Shown: one piece after another, positions 8,925 to 17,888 of the stretch | How positions within the stretch are numbered: position 1 is the first letter of the stretch | Layout of the letters: each line of letters opens with the position of its first letter | Source: Kerstersia gyiorum | GTDB taxonomy: Bacteria; Pseudomonadota; Gammaproteobacteria; Burkholderiales; Burkholderiaceae_B | DNA: 64,000 nucleotides | Assembly: GCF_004216755.1 (NCBI RefSeq) | Contig: NZ_SGWZ01000008.1 | Span: 1 to 64,000 of the forward strand | Direction: 5' to 3' | Notes under the pieces: model-generated | The model's input: the letters and a program-made list of their open reading frames with translations, nothing else | What the model was told of the DNA's origin: nothing | Databases searched by the model: none | Program-made: the position numbers and the translations under genes

Positions 8925-9650
8925 ATGAAGGGGCTTTGTGTACTGGTGACGGATGCCTGTTCCGGCGTGGGTTGGGCCATTTCCCGGCTGCTGGCCGATC
9001 GCGGCTGCCATGTGGTGGGTGTGGCTGGCGACGAGGAGCCCATCGAGTTTCCCGGCATCCTCTACCAGTGTCCGCCCCACGATGCCGGTCGCATGGCCGA
9101 TATGCTGCGCGCCATTCGCGAAAAATATCCTATCGACGCCATCGTCAATAATACCGGCCTGAACGTGCCAGCGCCCCTGGGTGAAGTGTCGTTGACGGAT
9201 CTGTACGATGTGTTCGATCGCAATGTGCGCACTGCGCTGCAGGTCACCCAGGCCCTGCAGGAAAACATGCGCGTGCGCCGCGCCGGCCGCATTGTCAATG
9301 TCTGCCATCACGGCTGGTGGGGACAGGCGACGGAATCAACGGCCTATGCGGTCGCCAGCGCTGCACTGGCTGCCTGCACCCGCGCCTGGGCGCTGGAGTT
9401 GGCGGATGCCGGCGTGACGGTCAATGCCGTGTTGGCCGGCCCGGTGGAAACCGAGGATTTCCGCGAACGCCATCCGCTAGGTTCGGAGGCTGAAAAGCAG
9501 GCCCTGGCGCAGTTGCCGCTGGGGCGCCTGGGCGCAGCGGAGGAAGTGGCAGGGGTCGTCGCATTCCTGTTGCAGCGCGAAAGCGCCTTCATGACGGGCC
9601 AGGTCATCGCAGTAGATGGCGGCGCAGGCTTGCGCCGCCCCACGTTCTGA
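8925..9650 (+). CDS. Short-chain dehydrogenase-like protein with altered catalytic residues
   Basis: 241-residue Rossmann-fold protein of the classical SDR superfamily. The fold landmarks are present: a glycine-rich turn (TDACSGVG, 9-16), NNTG (75-78), Tyr141, a VNAVLAGPVET segment and the C-terminal TGQVIAVDGG. However, the YxxxK motif reads YAVAS, so the catalytic Lys is Ser145. The expected catalytic Ser position (12-13 residues before Tyr141) holds His128/His129, and the first glycine of TGxxxGxG is Asp10. It may be inactive or may bind a ligand. The AAGGAG ribosome binding site is good. It lies just upstream of radA, as in relatives that I recall having an intact SDR here. Confidence 0.85.
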   Translation: MKGLCVLVTDACSGVGWAISRLLADRGCHVVGVAGDEEPIEFPGILYQCPPHDAGRMADMLRAIREKYPIDAIVNNTGLNVPAPLGEVSLTDLYDVFDRNVRTALQVTQALQENMRVRRAGRIVNVCHHGWWGQATESTAYAVASAALAACTRAWALELADAGVTVNAVLAGPVETEDFRERHPLGSEAEKQALAQLPLGRLGAAEEVAGVVAFLLQRESAFMTGQVIAVDGGAGLRRPTF

Positions 9651-9666
9651 GGTTTCGGGAATTTTC

Positions 9667-11034
9667 ATGGCAAGTAAATCGGCCAGCCGCCAGAAAACGG
9701 TCTTCCAATGTACCGAGTGCGGCGGCAGTACGCCCAAATGGCAAGGGCAATGCCCGCACTGCAATGCCTGGAATACGCTGGTCGAATCCGTGGCCGAACC
9801 GGCGGGCGGGCATCGTTATGCCTCCTTGGCAGGAACGGCGCCGGTGCGCAGCCTCGAAGAGATCGAAGCACGCGAATTGCCGCGCCTGCCTACCGGCCTG
9901 GCTGAGTTCGATCGCGTGCTGGGCGGCGGGTTGGTGGCGGGTGCAGTCGTGTTGATCGGTGGCGACCCGGGCATTGGTAAATCCACCCTGCTGCTGCAGG
10001 CGCTATCGGCCATGGCACAGAACGAGCGCGTGCTGTACGTGACAGGCGAAGAGTCTGCCGATCAGGTGGCCCTGCGCGCGCGGCGGCTGGGCCTGAGCGG
10101 CGCAGGTGTTGATCTGCTGGCGGAGATCCGCCTGGATGCCATCCAGCAGGCATTGAACGAAAAGCGGCCGGCGGTGGCAGTGATCGACTCCATCCAGACC
10201 GTCTATTCGCCGGAATTGAGCGCGGCACCAGGGTCGGTGTCGCAGGTACGGGAGTGCGCCGCGCAATTGACGCGCCAGGCCAAGCAGACCGGCGTGCCGG
10301 TGGTGATGATCGGTCACGTGACCAAGGATGGCGCGCTGGCTGGTCCGCGCGTGCTGGAACACATTGTCGATACCGTGCTGTATTTCGAGGGTGACACGCA
10401 CTCTTCGTTCCGCCTGATCCGCGCCTTCAAGAACCGCTTCGGTGCCGTCAACGAGCTGGGCGTTTTCGCCATGACCGACCGCGGCCTGCGTGGCGTGGCC
10501 AATCCTTCCGCCTTGTTCCTGTCGCAGCATGCGCGGCAGGTGGCGGGTTCCTGCGTGATGGCCACGCAGGAAGGCACCCGGCCCTTGCTGGTGGAAATCC
10601 AGGCGTTGGTCGACGCTTCCCACGCACCCAGCCCGCGCCGCCTGAGCGTGGGCCTGGAGGGCAATCGCCTGGCCATGCTGCTGGCGGTATTGCACCGCCA
10701 TGCGGGCATTGCCGCACATGACCAGGACGTGTTCGTCAACGCAGTGGGCGGCGTGCGCATTACCGAGCCTGCCGCCGACTTGCCGGTGTTGCTGGCGATC
10801 ATTTCCTCCTTGCGTGACCGGCCGCTGCCGGCAGGCCTGATTGCGTTCGGCGAGGTCGGCCTGGCAGGAGAAATCCGGCCTGCACCGCGTGGCCAGGAAC
10901 GCCTGCGTGAGGCGGCCAAGCTCGGGTTCAGCATTGCCCTGATTCCCAAGGCCAATGCACCCAAGCAAGCCATCGAAGGGCTGGAAATCTGGCCGGTGGA
11001 ACGCCTGGATGAAGCCATGGAGCGTTTGCGCTGA
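9667..11034 (+). CDS. radA: DNA repair protein RadA (Sms)
   Basis: RecA-related ATPase that promotes branch migration of recombination intermediates. The start at 9667 (MASKSASRQKTVFQC) gives 455 residues, the normal length; the frame extends back to 9616 inside the SDR gene. A C4 zinc finger (Cys15, Cys18, Cys29, Cys32) is followed by a Walker A motif GGDPGIGKST (98-107), the RadA-specific KNRFGA motif, and a C-terminal Lon-protease-like domain (NAVGGVRITEPAADL onward). Cytoplasmic. Confidence 0.96.
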   Translation: MASKSASRQKTVFQCTECGGSTPKWQGQCPHCNAWNTLVESVAEPAGGHRYASLAGTAPVRSLEEIEARELPRLPTGLAEFDRVLGGGLVAGAVVLIGGDPGIGKSTLLLQALSAMAQNERVLYVTGEESADQVALRARRLGLSGAGVDLLAEIRLDAIQQALNEKRPAVAVIDSIQTVYSPELSAAPGSVSQVRECAAQLTRQAKQTGVPVVMIGHVTKDGALAGPRVLEHIVDTVLYFEGDTHSSFRLIRAFKNRFGAVNELGVFAMTDRGLRGVANPSALFLSQHARQVAGSCVMATQEGTRPLLVEIQALVDASHAPSPRRLSVGLEGNRLAMLLAVLHRHAGIAAHDQDVFVNAVGGVRITEPAADLPVLLAIISSLRDRPLPAGLIAFGEVGLAGEIRPAPRGQERLREAAKLGFSIALIPKANAPKQAIEGLEIWPVERLDEAMERLR

Positions 11035-11160
11035 GCCGTTTTCATCCGGCCTCCATCGGCCCATCCTGCTCTTATTCGGTCGCCAGTCGGCCTTCATTTG
11101 GCTTTCATTCAGCCGCAAGGCGGTCCTTGGGTGCCAAGGGAAACAGGAAACAAGCGACTC

Positions 11161-11769
11161 ATGACAAGCATGAGCAATGATGTAGAGGCTTACCCCTGGC
11201 ACTGCTGGCAGCCGGAAGCACTGGCACAACGGCTGTTACGGGTGGAACGGCCGTGGTGCGTGGTTGGAGGCTGGGCGCTGGATCTCTGGCATGGCAGGCA
11301 GACCCGCGAGCACGAAGATATCGAGTTCACTGTGCTGCGCGAAGATATTGCAGCGTTCAGGCAGGCGCTGGCAGGTATCTCCTTTTATGCGGCAGGCGAT
11401 GGGCAGGTGGCTGCGCTGGCGCCCGATGACGCGCCGCCTGCGGATATTTTCCAGTTATGGTGCCTGGAGGATGCCCTGCGCTGCTGGCGGGCCGACATGA
11501 TGGTGGAGCCGGGCAGTACGGACACCTGGGCCTATAAGCGCGATCCCCGCTTGACCCGGCCGCGCCATGAAATGGTGGGCCGAACGGCAGCTGGCATTCC
11601 CTATCTGCGGCCTGCCGGCGTGTTGCTGTTCAAGGCCAGGCACCAGCGCGCCAAGGACGAGCAGGATTTCGAGCATGCGCTGCCGTCCATGCCGGTGGCA
11701 GAGCGGGCCTGGCTGAAATATGCCCTGGCTAGCTTGTACCCAGGGCATGATTGGCTGCACCGTTGCTGA
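11161..11769 (+). CDS. Nucleotidyltransferase-fold protein (aminoglycoside nucleotidyltransferase-like)
   Basis: 202 residues from the ATG at 11161; the frame reaches back to 11098. The stretch VVGGWALDLWHGRQTREHEDIE matches the GG-W-LD...R.H.D.E signature of the family that includes ANT(2'')-type and lincosamide nucleotidyltransferases. The Asp and Glu would hold metal and ATP. A later KxRHQRAKDEQDFE segment also fits that family. Chromosomal homologues are common and mostly untested, so resistance should not be assumed. It appears monocistronic. Confidence 0.75.
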   Translation: MTSMSNDVEAYPWHCWQPEALAQRLLRVERPWCVVGGWALDLWHGRQTREHEDIEFTVLREDIAAFRQALAGISFYAAGDGQVAALAPDDAPPADIFQLWCLEDALRCWRADMMVEPGSTDTWAYKRDPRLTRPRHEMVGRTAAGIPYLRPAGVLLFKARHQRAKDEQDFEHALPSMPVAERAWLKYALASLYPGHDWLHRC

Positions 11770-11819
11770 GACGGCAGCGGTCGGTATCGGCTGGCGTGGC
11801 GGGTTTCAGGCCAGAGGCC

Positions 11820-12194
11820 TCAGCCGTGTGATTGCTCGCAAAAGCGCAGCCTGTTGCCGAATGGGTCGGTGAGCGTCAGTTCGCGGCCCCAATCCACTTT
11901 TTCCACGCCGGGTCGGGCGTAGCGGTAAGGCTTGGCAGCCAGTTCTGCGTGTAGCGTTTCAATGCCGTGCAGCGGGATGAATACGGTGGTGCCGGGCGTG
12001 GTGTCGCCGTAGTGTTCCGTCAGGTGCAAGACGAGGTCGTCGCGGCGTATCTGCAGATACAGGGGCATGTCCGCGTGGAAGCGGTGTTCCCAGTCCACTG
12101 TGAAACCGAGATAACCGACATAGAACTCGCGCGCTTTTTCCTCGGAGAAAATGCGCAATAGCGGGATGGCAGAGGAAATATGCATGGCGGTCAT
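11820..12194 (-). CDS. Glyoxalase/bleomycin-resistance superfamily protein
   Basis: 124-residue vicinal-oxygen-chelate fold protein: IPLLRIFSEEKAREFYVGYLGF at the start, a DDLVLHLTEH strand in the middle and LTLTDPFGNRLRF at the end, all typical of bleomycin-binding-type members. Such proteins sequester antibiotics or act as metal-dependent isomerases/lyases; the substrate cannot be told from sequence. It sits 48 bp downstream of the broken LysR gene on the same strand. Confidence 0.82.
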   Translation of the reverse strand: MTAMHISSAIPLLRIFSEEKAREFYVGYLGFTVDWEHRFHADMPLYLQIRRDDLVLHLTEHYGDTTPGTTVFIPLHGIETLHAELAAKPYRYARPGVEKVDWGRELTLTDPFGNRLRFCEQSHG

Positions 12195-12242
12195 CCTGGA
12201 ACTGGCCGGGTCAGGGCCACATGATAAAGGAAAGCCTTGGCG

Positions 12243-13149
12243 TCAGGCGTCACCCCAATGTCCCTCGGCCTTCAGTCCGTGCACGGTCTCGATGGCGGCA
12301 CCCAGCAGCGCTTCGCCATTGCGGTGGGCCTGCCAGGCGAAAACCATGCAGGCCTGGTGCTGCGCTTGCCCGCCTATCAGTTCGACTTCACCTGCCGCTT
12401 CTGCGGCGCGGGCGGTGGTTTCGTGCAGAAAGCCCAAGCCTATGCCTCCGGTGATCAGGGCGCGCGAGGTGTTTTCGTGATCGGCATTGAACAGCCGTCC
12501 GGGCCGAAAGCCATAGGTCTGGAACACGTGTTCGGCGGCCAGTCCGCAGCAGGTGCTGGGGCCGGGGCAGATCCAGGCCAGGCGGGCAAGCTCTTGCCAG
12601 TCAGGGGGGGCTGCATGGGCCACCAGGCCGGGCGCGGCAGCCAGAAAAATGCCGAAGCGGTACAGTTCGATGCGGGCCAGGTTGGTGTCGGGCACGCCGG
12701 CATCGGCAAGAATACCGGCATCCAGGGTGCCGTTGCGTATGCCCTGCAGGATTTCGACCGATGTGGCGTATTGCAGGTCTAGCTCCACGGCTGGCTGGGT
12801 AGCGGGCCGCCAGCGCGCCCAGCAGCGGGCCCAGCACGGGCTCGCTGGCGGCGCTGGTCAGTCCCAGGCGCAGTCTGCCGTTGAGAGTGCCGCGCAGGCG
12901 CCGCGCTTCGTCCAGCATGTCGTGGTGCAAGGCCAGCAGCTGTTCGGCCCGGGTGTACAGGCTGACGCCTGCCGGCGTCAGGCTCATGCCGCGTGGCGTA
13001 CGTTCGAACAGCAGCAGTTCAAGTTCTTCTTCCAGCGATTTGATGTGCGCGCTGATGGCCGGCTGGCTCAGGAACAATTGATCGGCTGCCCGTGTGATGC
13101 TGCCTTCGCGGGCGACCGCGAGAAAGGTGCGTAGCTGATAGATATCCAT
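12243..13149 (-). pseudogene. LysR-family transcriptional regulator disrupted by a 4-bp tandem duplication
   Basis: The first part (13149 inward) is a standard LysR helix-turn-helix start, MDIYQLRTFLAVAREGSITRAADQLFLSQPAISAHIKSLEE, in frame down to the codons for ALAARYPA. The second part, in another frame from 12788, continues with VELDLQYATSVEILQGIRNGTLDAGIL, the effector-binding domain. At the junction (plus strand 12789-12798, GGCTGGCTGG) the unit GGCT occurs twice. Removing one copy rejoins the frames as RYPAVELDLQ and gives a 300-residue protein, the normal length. As read, translation stops near 12601 after 182 residues. The upstream SLC13 gene is its plausible former target. Confidence 0.9.
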
Positions 13150-13192
13150 GGCGGTGTCGATGGCAGGAGCGGCCAGGCAAGCAGGCAGGTGA

Positions 13193-14629
13193 TCATATCC
13201 AGCCCAGCAGGTGCCACCACAGGAGATCCAGCGGGGTCAGCACCAGCAAGGTGACGGCTGCCAACGCCAGGCAGATGCGGGTGGCGGCGCGCAGGTCGAT
13301 TTTACCTAGTTGGATGGCGACCAGCAGCGGCGGTGATTGATAGGGCAGGATGACATTGGAAAAGGCCAGGACCTGGCTCATCAGGACGGTGGCGATGGGC
13401 AGGCCGGTGGTATCCGACAGGGATGCCGCCAGGGGCGTCATGATGGCAGGCACGCCGGGCAGGGTGGTGAACAGCGCCACCAGCGTGCCTATGCCCCCCA
13501 GCATGGCGACTTTCTGCCAGGCGGCGCCATCGCCCAGGCCGACATAGGTGCCGGCAGCCTCGACCAGCGCGCCACCCAGGCCGGTGGCGGCGACGATGGC
13601 GCCCAGTCCCATGACCCCGCCGATGAACAGCAGCGAACCCATATTGATTTCTTCATTGATGCAGCGTTTGCTGGTCAGGCCTGAGCCTGGCCAGAGGAAA
13701 TAGGTGCCAGCCGCCATGCTGATCCAGGCCGGGGCGATGTGGTGCAGCGAGTCCGTCATCCAGAATGCCAGGCACAGCGCCAGGGCGATCATCAGGCGGC
13801 GTTGTGGTGGCGTGGGAGAAGTGCGGGCGCGGCGGATTTGTCCGTCGGGGTGAGCCGGGCCGGCCGGAAACAGCCAGAGTATCAAGCCGGCCAGCACCAG
13901 CGATTTCAGCATGCCGAGCACCGGAAAGTGCAACAGCAGGTATTGCGTGTAGGTGGGGGCATAGCCGTAGAGTGTTTCGGCGGTGCCGGCCATCAGCATG
14001 TTGGGCACATTGGCAGGCAGAATGGTAAAGGCAGGAATGTGGGTGCCCAGCGCCGTGGCCAGGAGCATGCCGGTCCTGCCATTGGAGCCGGGGGCGTAGC
14101 CCAGGCGGCCTGCCAGGGAGGTGATGATGGGAATCAGCAGAACGGCGCGTCCGATGGAGGACGGCAGCACGAAACTGAGTGCTACGCTGAAGGCGACGAT
14201 GGTGCCTATGACGCTGCCGTAGCGCTGGCTCATCAGGGCGGCCAGTGAGTTGGCCCAGCGTTGGTCCAGCGCCGTATGGCGGACAGCAGCGCCGGTGATG
14301 AGTCCGCTGAAGAGCAGCCAGAAGGTGGATGAGTTGAAGCCAGAGAAAATGACCGTTGGCGGTGCGACCTTCAGCAGGATGGCCAGCAGGAAGAAACACA
14401 GTGCAGTGAGGTACTCGGGCAAGGCCGAGCTTGCCCACAGACCGATGCTGAAGATGGCCAGGGCCAGCGCGATGGCCTGGTCAGCGGGCAGCGGGCCTGC
14501 CGCCAGCCAGCCGGCCAGCACGGCGCCGGCCGCAATGATGGCCACTGCTGCATGACGCTGGGGTGGGGGAGGGCCAGGTGTGGCGGGTATGGACGCAGGT
14601 GGCGATGCGGGAGGAGGCAGGGTGGTCAT
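13193..14629 (-). CDS. SLC13/DASS-type anion permease
   Basis: 478-residue inner-membrane protein with about 11-12 hydrophobic segments, of the divalent anion:Na+ symporter / CitT-like superfamily. Supporting stretches are NSSTFWLLFSGLITGAAV and, in the second half, LPGVPAIMTPLAASLSDTTGLP and a SNVILPYQSPPLLVA segment, which resemble the paired SNT-like substrate and sodium sites. The first 25 residues are Pro-rich. Substrates are probably di- or tricarboxylates or sulfate; which one is unknown. A LysR pseudogene follows by 43 bp on the same strand. Confidence 0.82.
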   Translation of the reverse strand: MTTLPPPASPPASIPATPGPPPPQRHAAVAIIAAGAVLAGWLAAGPLPADQAIALALAIFSIGLWASSALPEYLTALCFFLLAILLKVAPPTVIFSGFNSSTFWLLFSGLITGAAVRHTALDQRWANSLAALMSQRYGSVIGTIVAFSVALSFVLPSSIGRAVLLIPIITSLAGRLGYAPGSNGRTGMLLATALGTHIPAFTILPANVPNMLMAGTAETLYGYAPTYTQYLLLHFPVLGMLKSLVLAGLILWLFPAGPAHPDGQIRRARTSPTPPQRRLMIALALCLAFWMTDSLHHIAPAWISMAAGTYFLWPGSGLTSKRCINEEINMGSLLFIGGVMGLGAIVAATGLGGALVEAAGTYVGLGDGAAWQKVAMLGGIGTLVALFTTLPGVPAIMTPLAASLSDTTGLPIATVLMSQVLAFSNVILPYQSPPLLVAIQLGKIDLRAATRICLALAAVTLLVLTPLDLLWWHLLGWI

Positions 14630-14848
14630 GGCGGAGCCGGTACATGCGTGGAAGCGGGAGCGCGGGATAGCGGATGCGTAGAACAGTGGACATGTGAACG
14701 CCTGCCACTATGCAACGGGATCGCGCCTGCGTCCAATCGCAAATCTGGAGGGTTGGGTGTCAGGATATCGGGGAGCCTGCCATGATCCAGGGTGCGGGCC
14801 TGATAGAAAACCAGTACACTCCCGGCTGCAGTTTCTGCTGTTCCCTCT

Positions 14849-14882
14849 ATGGGTTCCCTTACCCCATTCATCAAAAAGGTTC
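14849..14882 (+). promoter_or_regulatory. Candidate preQ1 class I riboswitch overlapping the ribosome binding site
   Basis: Stem P1 ATGGG (14849-14853) / CCCAT (14863-14867) encloses the loop TTCCCTTAC. C14862, immediately before the 3' arm, matches the preQ1-binding cytosine position. An A-rich tail (14873-14877) runs into AAGG, and loop CCTT (14857-14860) can pair with AAGG (14876-14879) to form the H-type pseudoknot. The overall string closely resembles the Thermoanaerobacter class I aptamer as I remember it. The sequestered AAGG is the ribosome binding site of the following queuosine-precursor transporter, so translational OFF control is expected. Confidence 0.72.
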
Positions 14883-14885
14883 ATG

Positions 14886-15554
14886 ATGAGTCCTGTTACC
14901 GACCCGCGCTCGCGGGCGTCCTTGTCGCTGGCATTGCTGGTGGCCTTTCATGTGCTGGTGATCATTGCCAGCAATTACCTGGTGCAATTGCCCATTTCGC
15001 TGTTCGGTTTTCACAGCACCTGGGGCGCATTCAGTTTTCCCTTCATATTCCTGGCCACCGACCTGACTGTGCGTCTGATCGGCAAGCAGGCTGCGCGCAG
15101 CGTCATTGCCCGTACCATGCTGCCGGCGTTGGTCGCATCTTATATTGTGTCCGTGCTGTTTCATGACGGCGCGTTCAGCGGCTTTGCTGCGCTGGGGGAA
15201 TTCAACAGCTTCGTGTTCCGCATCGCGCTGGCGAGCTTTGCCGCCTATGTGCTGGGGCAGTTGCTGGATATCCAGGTGTTCGACCGCATCCGTCGCGGCA
15301 ATGTGGCCTGGTGGGTTGCTCCTACGGCATCGGGAATCGTCGGCCAGGCGCTGGACACTGCTGCGTTTTTTTCCATTGCGTTCTGGCGCAGCAGCAATCC
15401 GTTCATGGCTGCAAACTGGGTGGAAATTGCAGTGGTGGATTACTTCATCAAGCTTGCGGTCAGCCTGCTGATGTTCGTGCCGCTGTACGGCATCATGCTC
15501 AATGCCATCCTGCGTTCCTTCAAGCAGGAAAAACTGGCGGGCTCTGCCGCCTGA
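14886..15554 (+). CDS. yhhQ: Queuosine precursor transporter (YhhQ/VUT family)
   Basis: Inner-membrane protein of about 222 residues with six hydrophobic segments. The family is proposed to import preQ0/preQ1, precursors of the tRNA base queuosine. Typical segments include LFGFHSTWGAFSFPFIFLATD and the C-terminal VVDYFIKLAVSLLMFVPLYG. The start is one of two adjacent ATGs (14883 or 14886); 14886 has better spacing from AAGG. The frame continues upstream to 14694, but that part covers the predicted riboswitch and is not family-like. The riboswitch supports the assignment independently. Confidence 0.88.
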   Translation: MSPVTDPRSRASLSLALLVAFHVLVIIASNYLVQLPISLFGFHSTWGAFSFPFIFLATDLTVRLIGKQAARSVIARTMLPALVASYIVSVLFHDGAFSGFAALGEFNSFVFRIALASFAAYVLGQLLDIQVFDRIRRGNVAWWVAPTASGIVGQALDTAAFFSIAFWRSSNPFMAANWVEIAVVDYFIKLAVSLLMFVPLYGIMLNAILRSFKQEKLAGSAA

Positions 15555-15639
15555 GGCCTGGTGTGGCGCACGGTAATCGTGCGTCACGCGGCCCGCGTTG
15601 GGGCTTGTGCATGTCGTCGCACTTGCCCGGGCCAGATTG

Positions 15640-17634
15640 TCAGGTGCTGACCGGGGTGGCCTTTGGCGCGGTGTCGGGGGCGGCCTCGGCGAAGTTGTGG
15701 ATATGCGCCATTTCACTGCGGATAGTGCTGATGAGCGCAGATTCCGGCGAGCCGTCGAGCGGTGCGTTTGCCATGGCGTTGTCACTGATGATCTGGCTGC
15801 CCTCGGCATGCGAGGCTGTGGCAAGCAGGCCGGCCAGGCGTTCCAGTTCGGCGCGCTGGCCGGGATCGGGCTGTTCGCTGGCCACTGCGCAGTAGCCGGT
15901 AATGGCATCGCAGATCCGTTCGGCGCTGGTGATCAGCGGGAACCAGGCAGCTGCCTCGGGCCCGGCAGGTGGTGGTTCGGTCAGCGACTTCTGCAATTGC
16001 AGGCGGATGTCCGCCAGGGCGCCATAGGCTGTGCGGCGGCAGGCGCTGGCCTGCTGGTTATCCTGCGCTTGCCCGGGATCGGGCAGGCAGGCGCGCAGGT
16101 AGGCGGCAATGGCCTTGCGCGCCTCGCGGAAGGCCTGTACAAGTTGGCGCTCATGGCGCTTGGGCCAGATGGCATAGCCGAATACCAGGACGATGAGTCC
16201 GCCCAGCAGCGTATCCACCAGGCGCAATGCGGCGTAGTTGATGCCGTGCGTTTCCGGGGTGACGAAGTCGATCAGCACCAACACCAGCGGCGTCAGCGCC
16301 AGCGTGTACATGGCATAGGAGCGTTGCGAGGCCCAGGGAAGAGTGATGGCGATGAGTGTCATGACGATGACGAAGCTGGGGCCGGGTTCGAGCACGGCCA
16401 GCAGGATGGCGCCAAGGATGACGCCGATGCTGGTGCCTATGCTGCGTAGGATGGTGCGCGCGAAAATGGAGCCGAAATCCGGTTTCATGATGATGAGGAT
16501 GGTCATCGGCACCCAGTACCAATGGCTTTTGGCATCTATCCAGTGCAGCGAAAAACCGATGGCGACGCACAGGGAAAGCGCCAGTGCGGATGCGATGGTA
16601 GCCCGGCCAGGGGTCAGGCGGTCCAGCAGGATGCGCAGCCGGCTCTCGCGGGCTTGCGCCGGCGCCTGCGTCACGCCGGAAGCCGGCTTTTTGGCGGGCG
16701 CAGCGCTGTTCCAGAAGGAGTCATACAGTGCCTGGACCGCCCGCAGCAAGGCGGGGTCCTGGGGACAGGCGGTGCTCGCCGGTGCCCTTGTGCCGTGGGC
16801 CAGCGCCTGGCCGATGGGCTGCAGTTGCTCGGCGGCGCGCCTCAGGGTGTCGGCATCCTGGCAAGCCATGATGCAGGCGAACAGGTTGTCGAAGCGCTGC
16901 AGCGAGGCGGCGGTGCGTTCGGTCAGGGGGTTGCGTCCTTGCGCATGGGCGCGAATCTGGAGCATCTGGGCATAGAGCACGCTGAGCCGGTCTGTGACCT
17001 GACGCCGTGCCGCGTCGGTGTCCTGTTTATCCGCACGGGCCAGCGCCAGTGCGCGCAGCGCCTGTGTCAGGGCGGCGAGCATGGCGCGCTGTGAACGTTG
17101 CCGGAAGCATAGCGCCTCCACGCCCAGCATCAGCGCGTAGAAGGCATTGCCGGCCAGCAGCATCAGGGCCGGCAGCCAGAAATCCGGGCCGATGTGGCCA
17201 TTGCCGGTCATGACGGTGCCCATGACCAGCGCCTGCAGGCTGCCGGAGGACAGCGCGGCACTGTAGCTGCTGATAATGCTGCCGATGAAGGCAGCGCATA
17301 CCATGGTGACCGTCACCACGCCCCAGGAGTAATCGCTCAGGTAGCCCAGTAGGCATCCCGCCGCGCCCATGGGAGCGGAGATGGCGATTTTCCAGAAGAT
17401 GGCCTTGTAGGGACCCTCGCGTTCCGCACTGGCTTGCAGCAGAGAGCCCATGGCGATCCACAGGCTGGCGGCGAGTTGATCGAAGACGATGCCCAGCGCC
17501 AGGGGCAGGCCCATGCCGATGGCGGCGCGGATGGAAACGCCCCAGCGCCAGTGGGCGGGCTTGAGGGTAGTCAGTTCCCTGAGCCATGGATTGGGCCGGA
17601 TGGCAGGGCGGGCGGATGATGCAGCTTGCGGCAT
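15640..17634 (-). CDS. FUSC-family inner-membrane protein (aromatic acid exporter / YccS-like)
   Basis: 664 residues in the fusaric-acid-resistance architecture: two blocks of about five or six membrane segments (roughly residues 30-170 and 345-480), each followed by a cytoplasmic, mostly helical domain. The second block contains the FUSC-type stretch SHWYWVPMTILIIMKPDFG. Relatives are linked to efflux of aromatic acids, but many are uncharacterised. A GGAAG ribosome binding site precedes the ATG. No membrane-fusion protein gene is adjacent, so pump partners are not evident. Confidence 0.85.
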   Translation of the reverse strand: MPQAASSARPAIRPNPWLRELTTLKPAHWRWGVSIRAAIGMGLPLALGIVFDQLAASLWIAMGSLLQASAEREGPYKAIFWKIAISAPMGAAGCLLGYLSDYSWGVVTVTMVCAAFIGSIISSYSAALSSGSLQALVMGTVMTGNGHIGPDFWLPALMLLAGNAFYALMLGVEALCFRQRSQRAMLAALTQALRALALARADKQDTDAARRQVTDRLSVLYAQMLQIRAHAQGRNPLTERTAASLQRFDNLFACIMACQDADTLRRAAEQLQPIGQALAHGTRAPASTACPQDPALLRAVQALYDSFWNSAAPAKKPASGVTQAPAQARESRLRILLDRLTPGRATIASALALSLCVAIGFSLHWIDAKSHWYWVPMTILIIMKPDFGSIFARTILRSIGTSIGVILGAILLAVLEPGPSFVIVMTLIAITLPWASQRSYAMYTLALTPLVLVLIDFVTPETHGINYAALRLVDTLLGGLIVLVFGYAIWPKRHERQLVQAFREARKAIAAYLRACLPDPGQAQDNQQASACRRTAYGALADIRLQLQKSLTEPPPAGPEAAAWFPLITSAERICDAITGYCAVASEQPDPGQRAELERLAGLLATASHAEGSQIISDNAMANAPLDGSPESALISTIRSEMAHIHNFAEAAPDTAPKATPVST

Positions 17635-17888
17635 GCGACGTCTTCCGGAAAAAGAATGGGTGGCAGGTGCCAGGCGGCGAGCCGGGGCTCGCGGGCCCAG
17701 GGCCGTGTGGCGGTCCTGGCTGCGCGCGAAGGTGGTGCACCGCCATCATACCGGCTACGTTGCAGCGGGCAATAGGCGGCCAGGGCAAATCCTGTCCCCT
17801 GGCCGGAGGGGGTGTCAGGAAAGGAAAAATATCGGCTCGCTGAACCCTCGCCTGGCGAGAGTTTTCAGGCCCTGGGCCTGTGCCCGCA

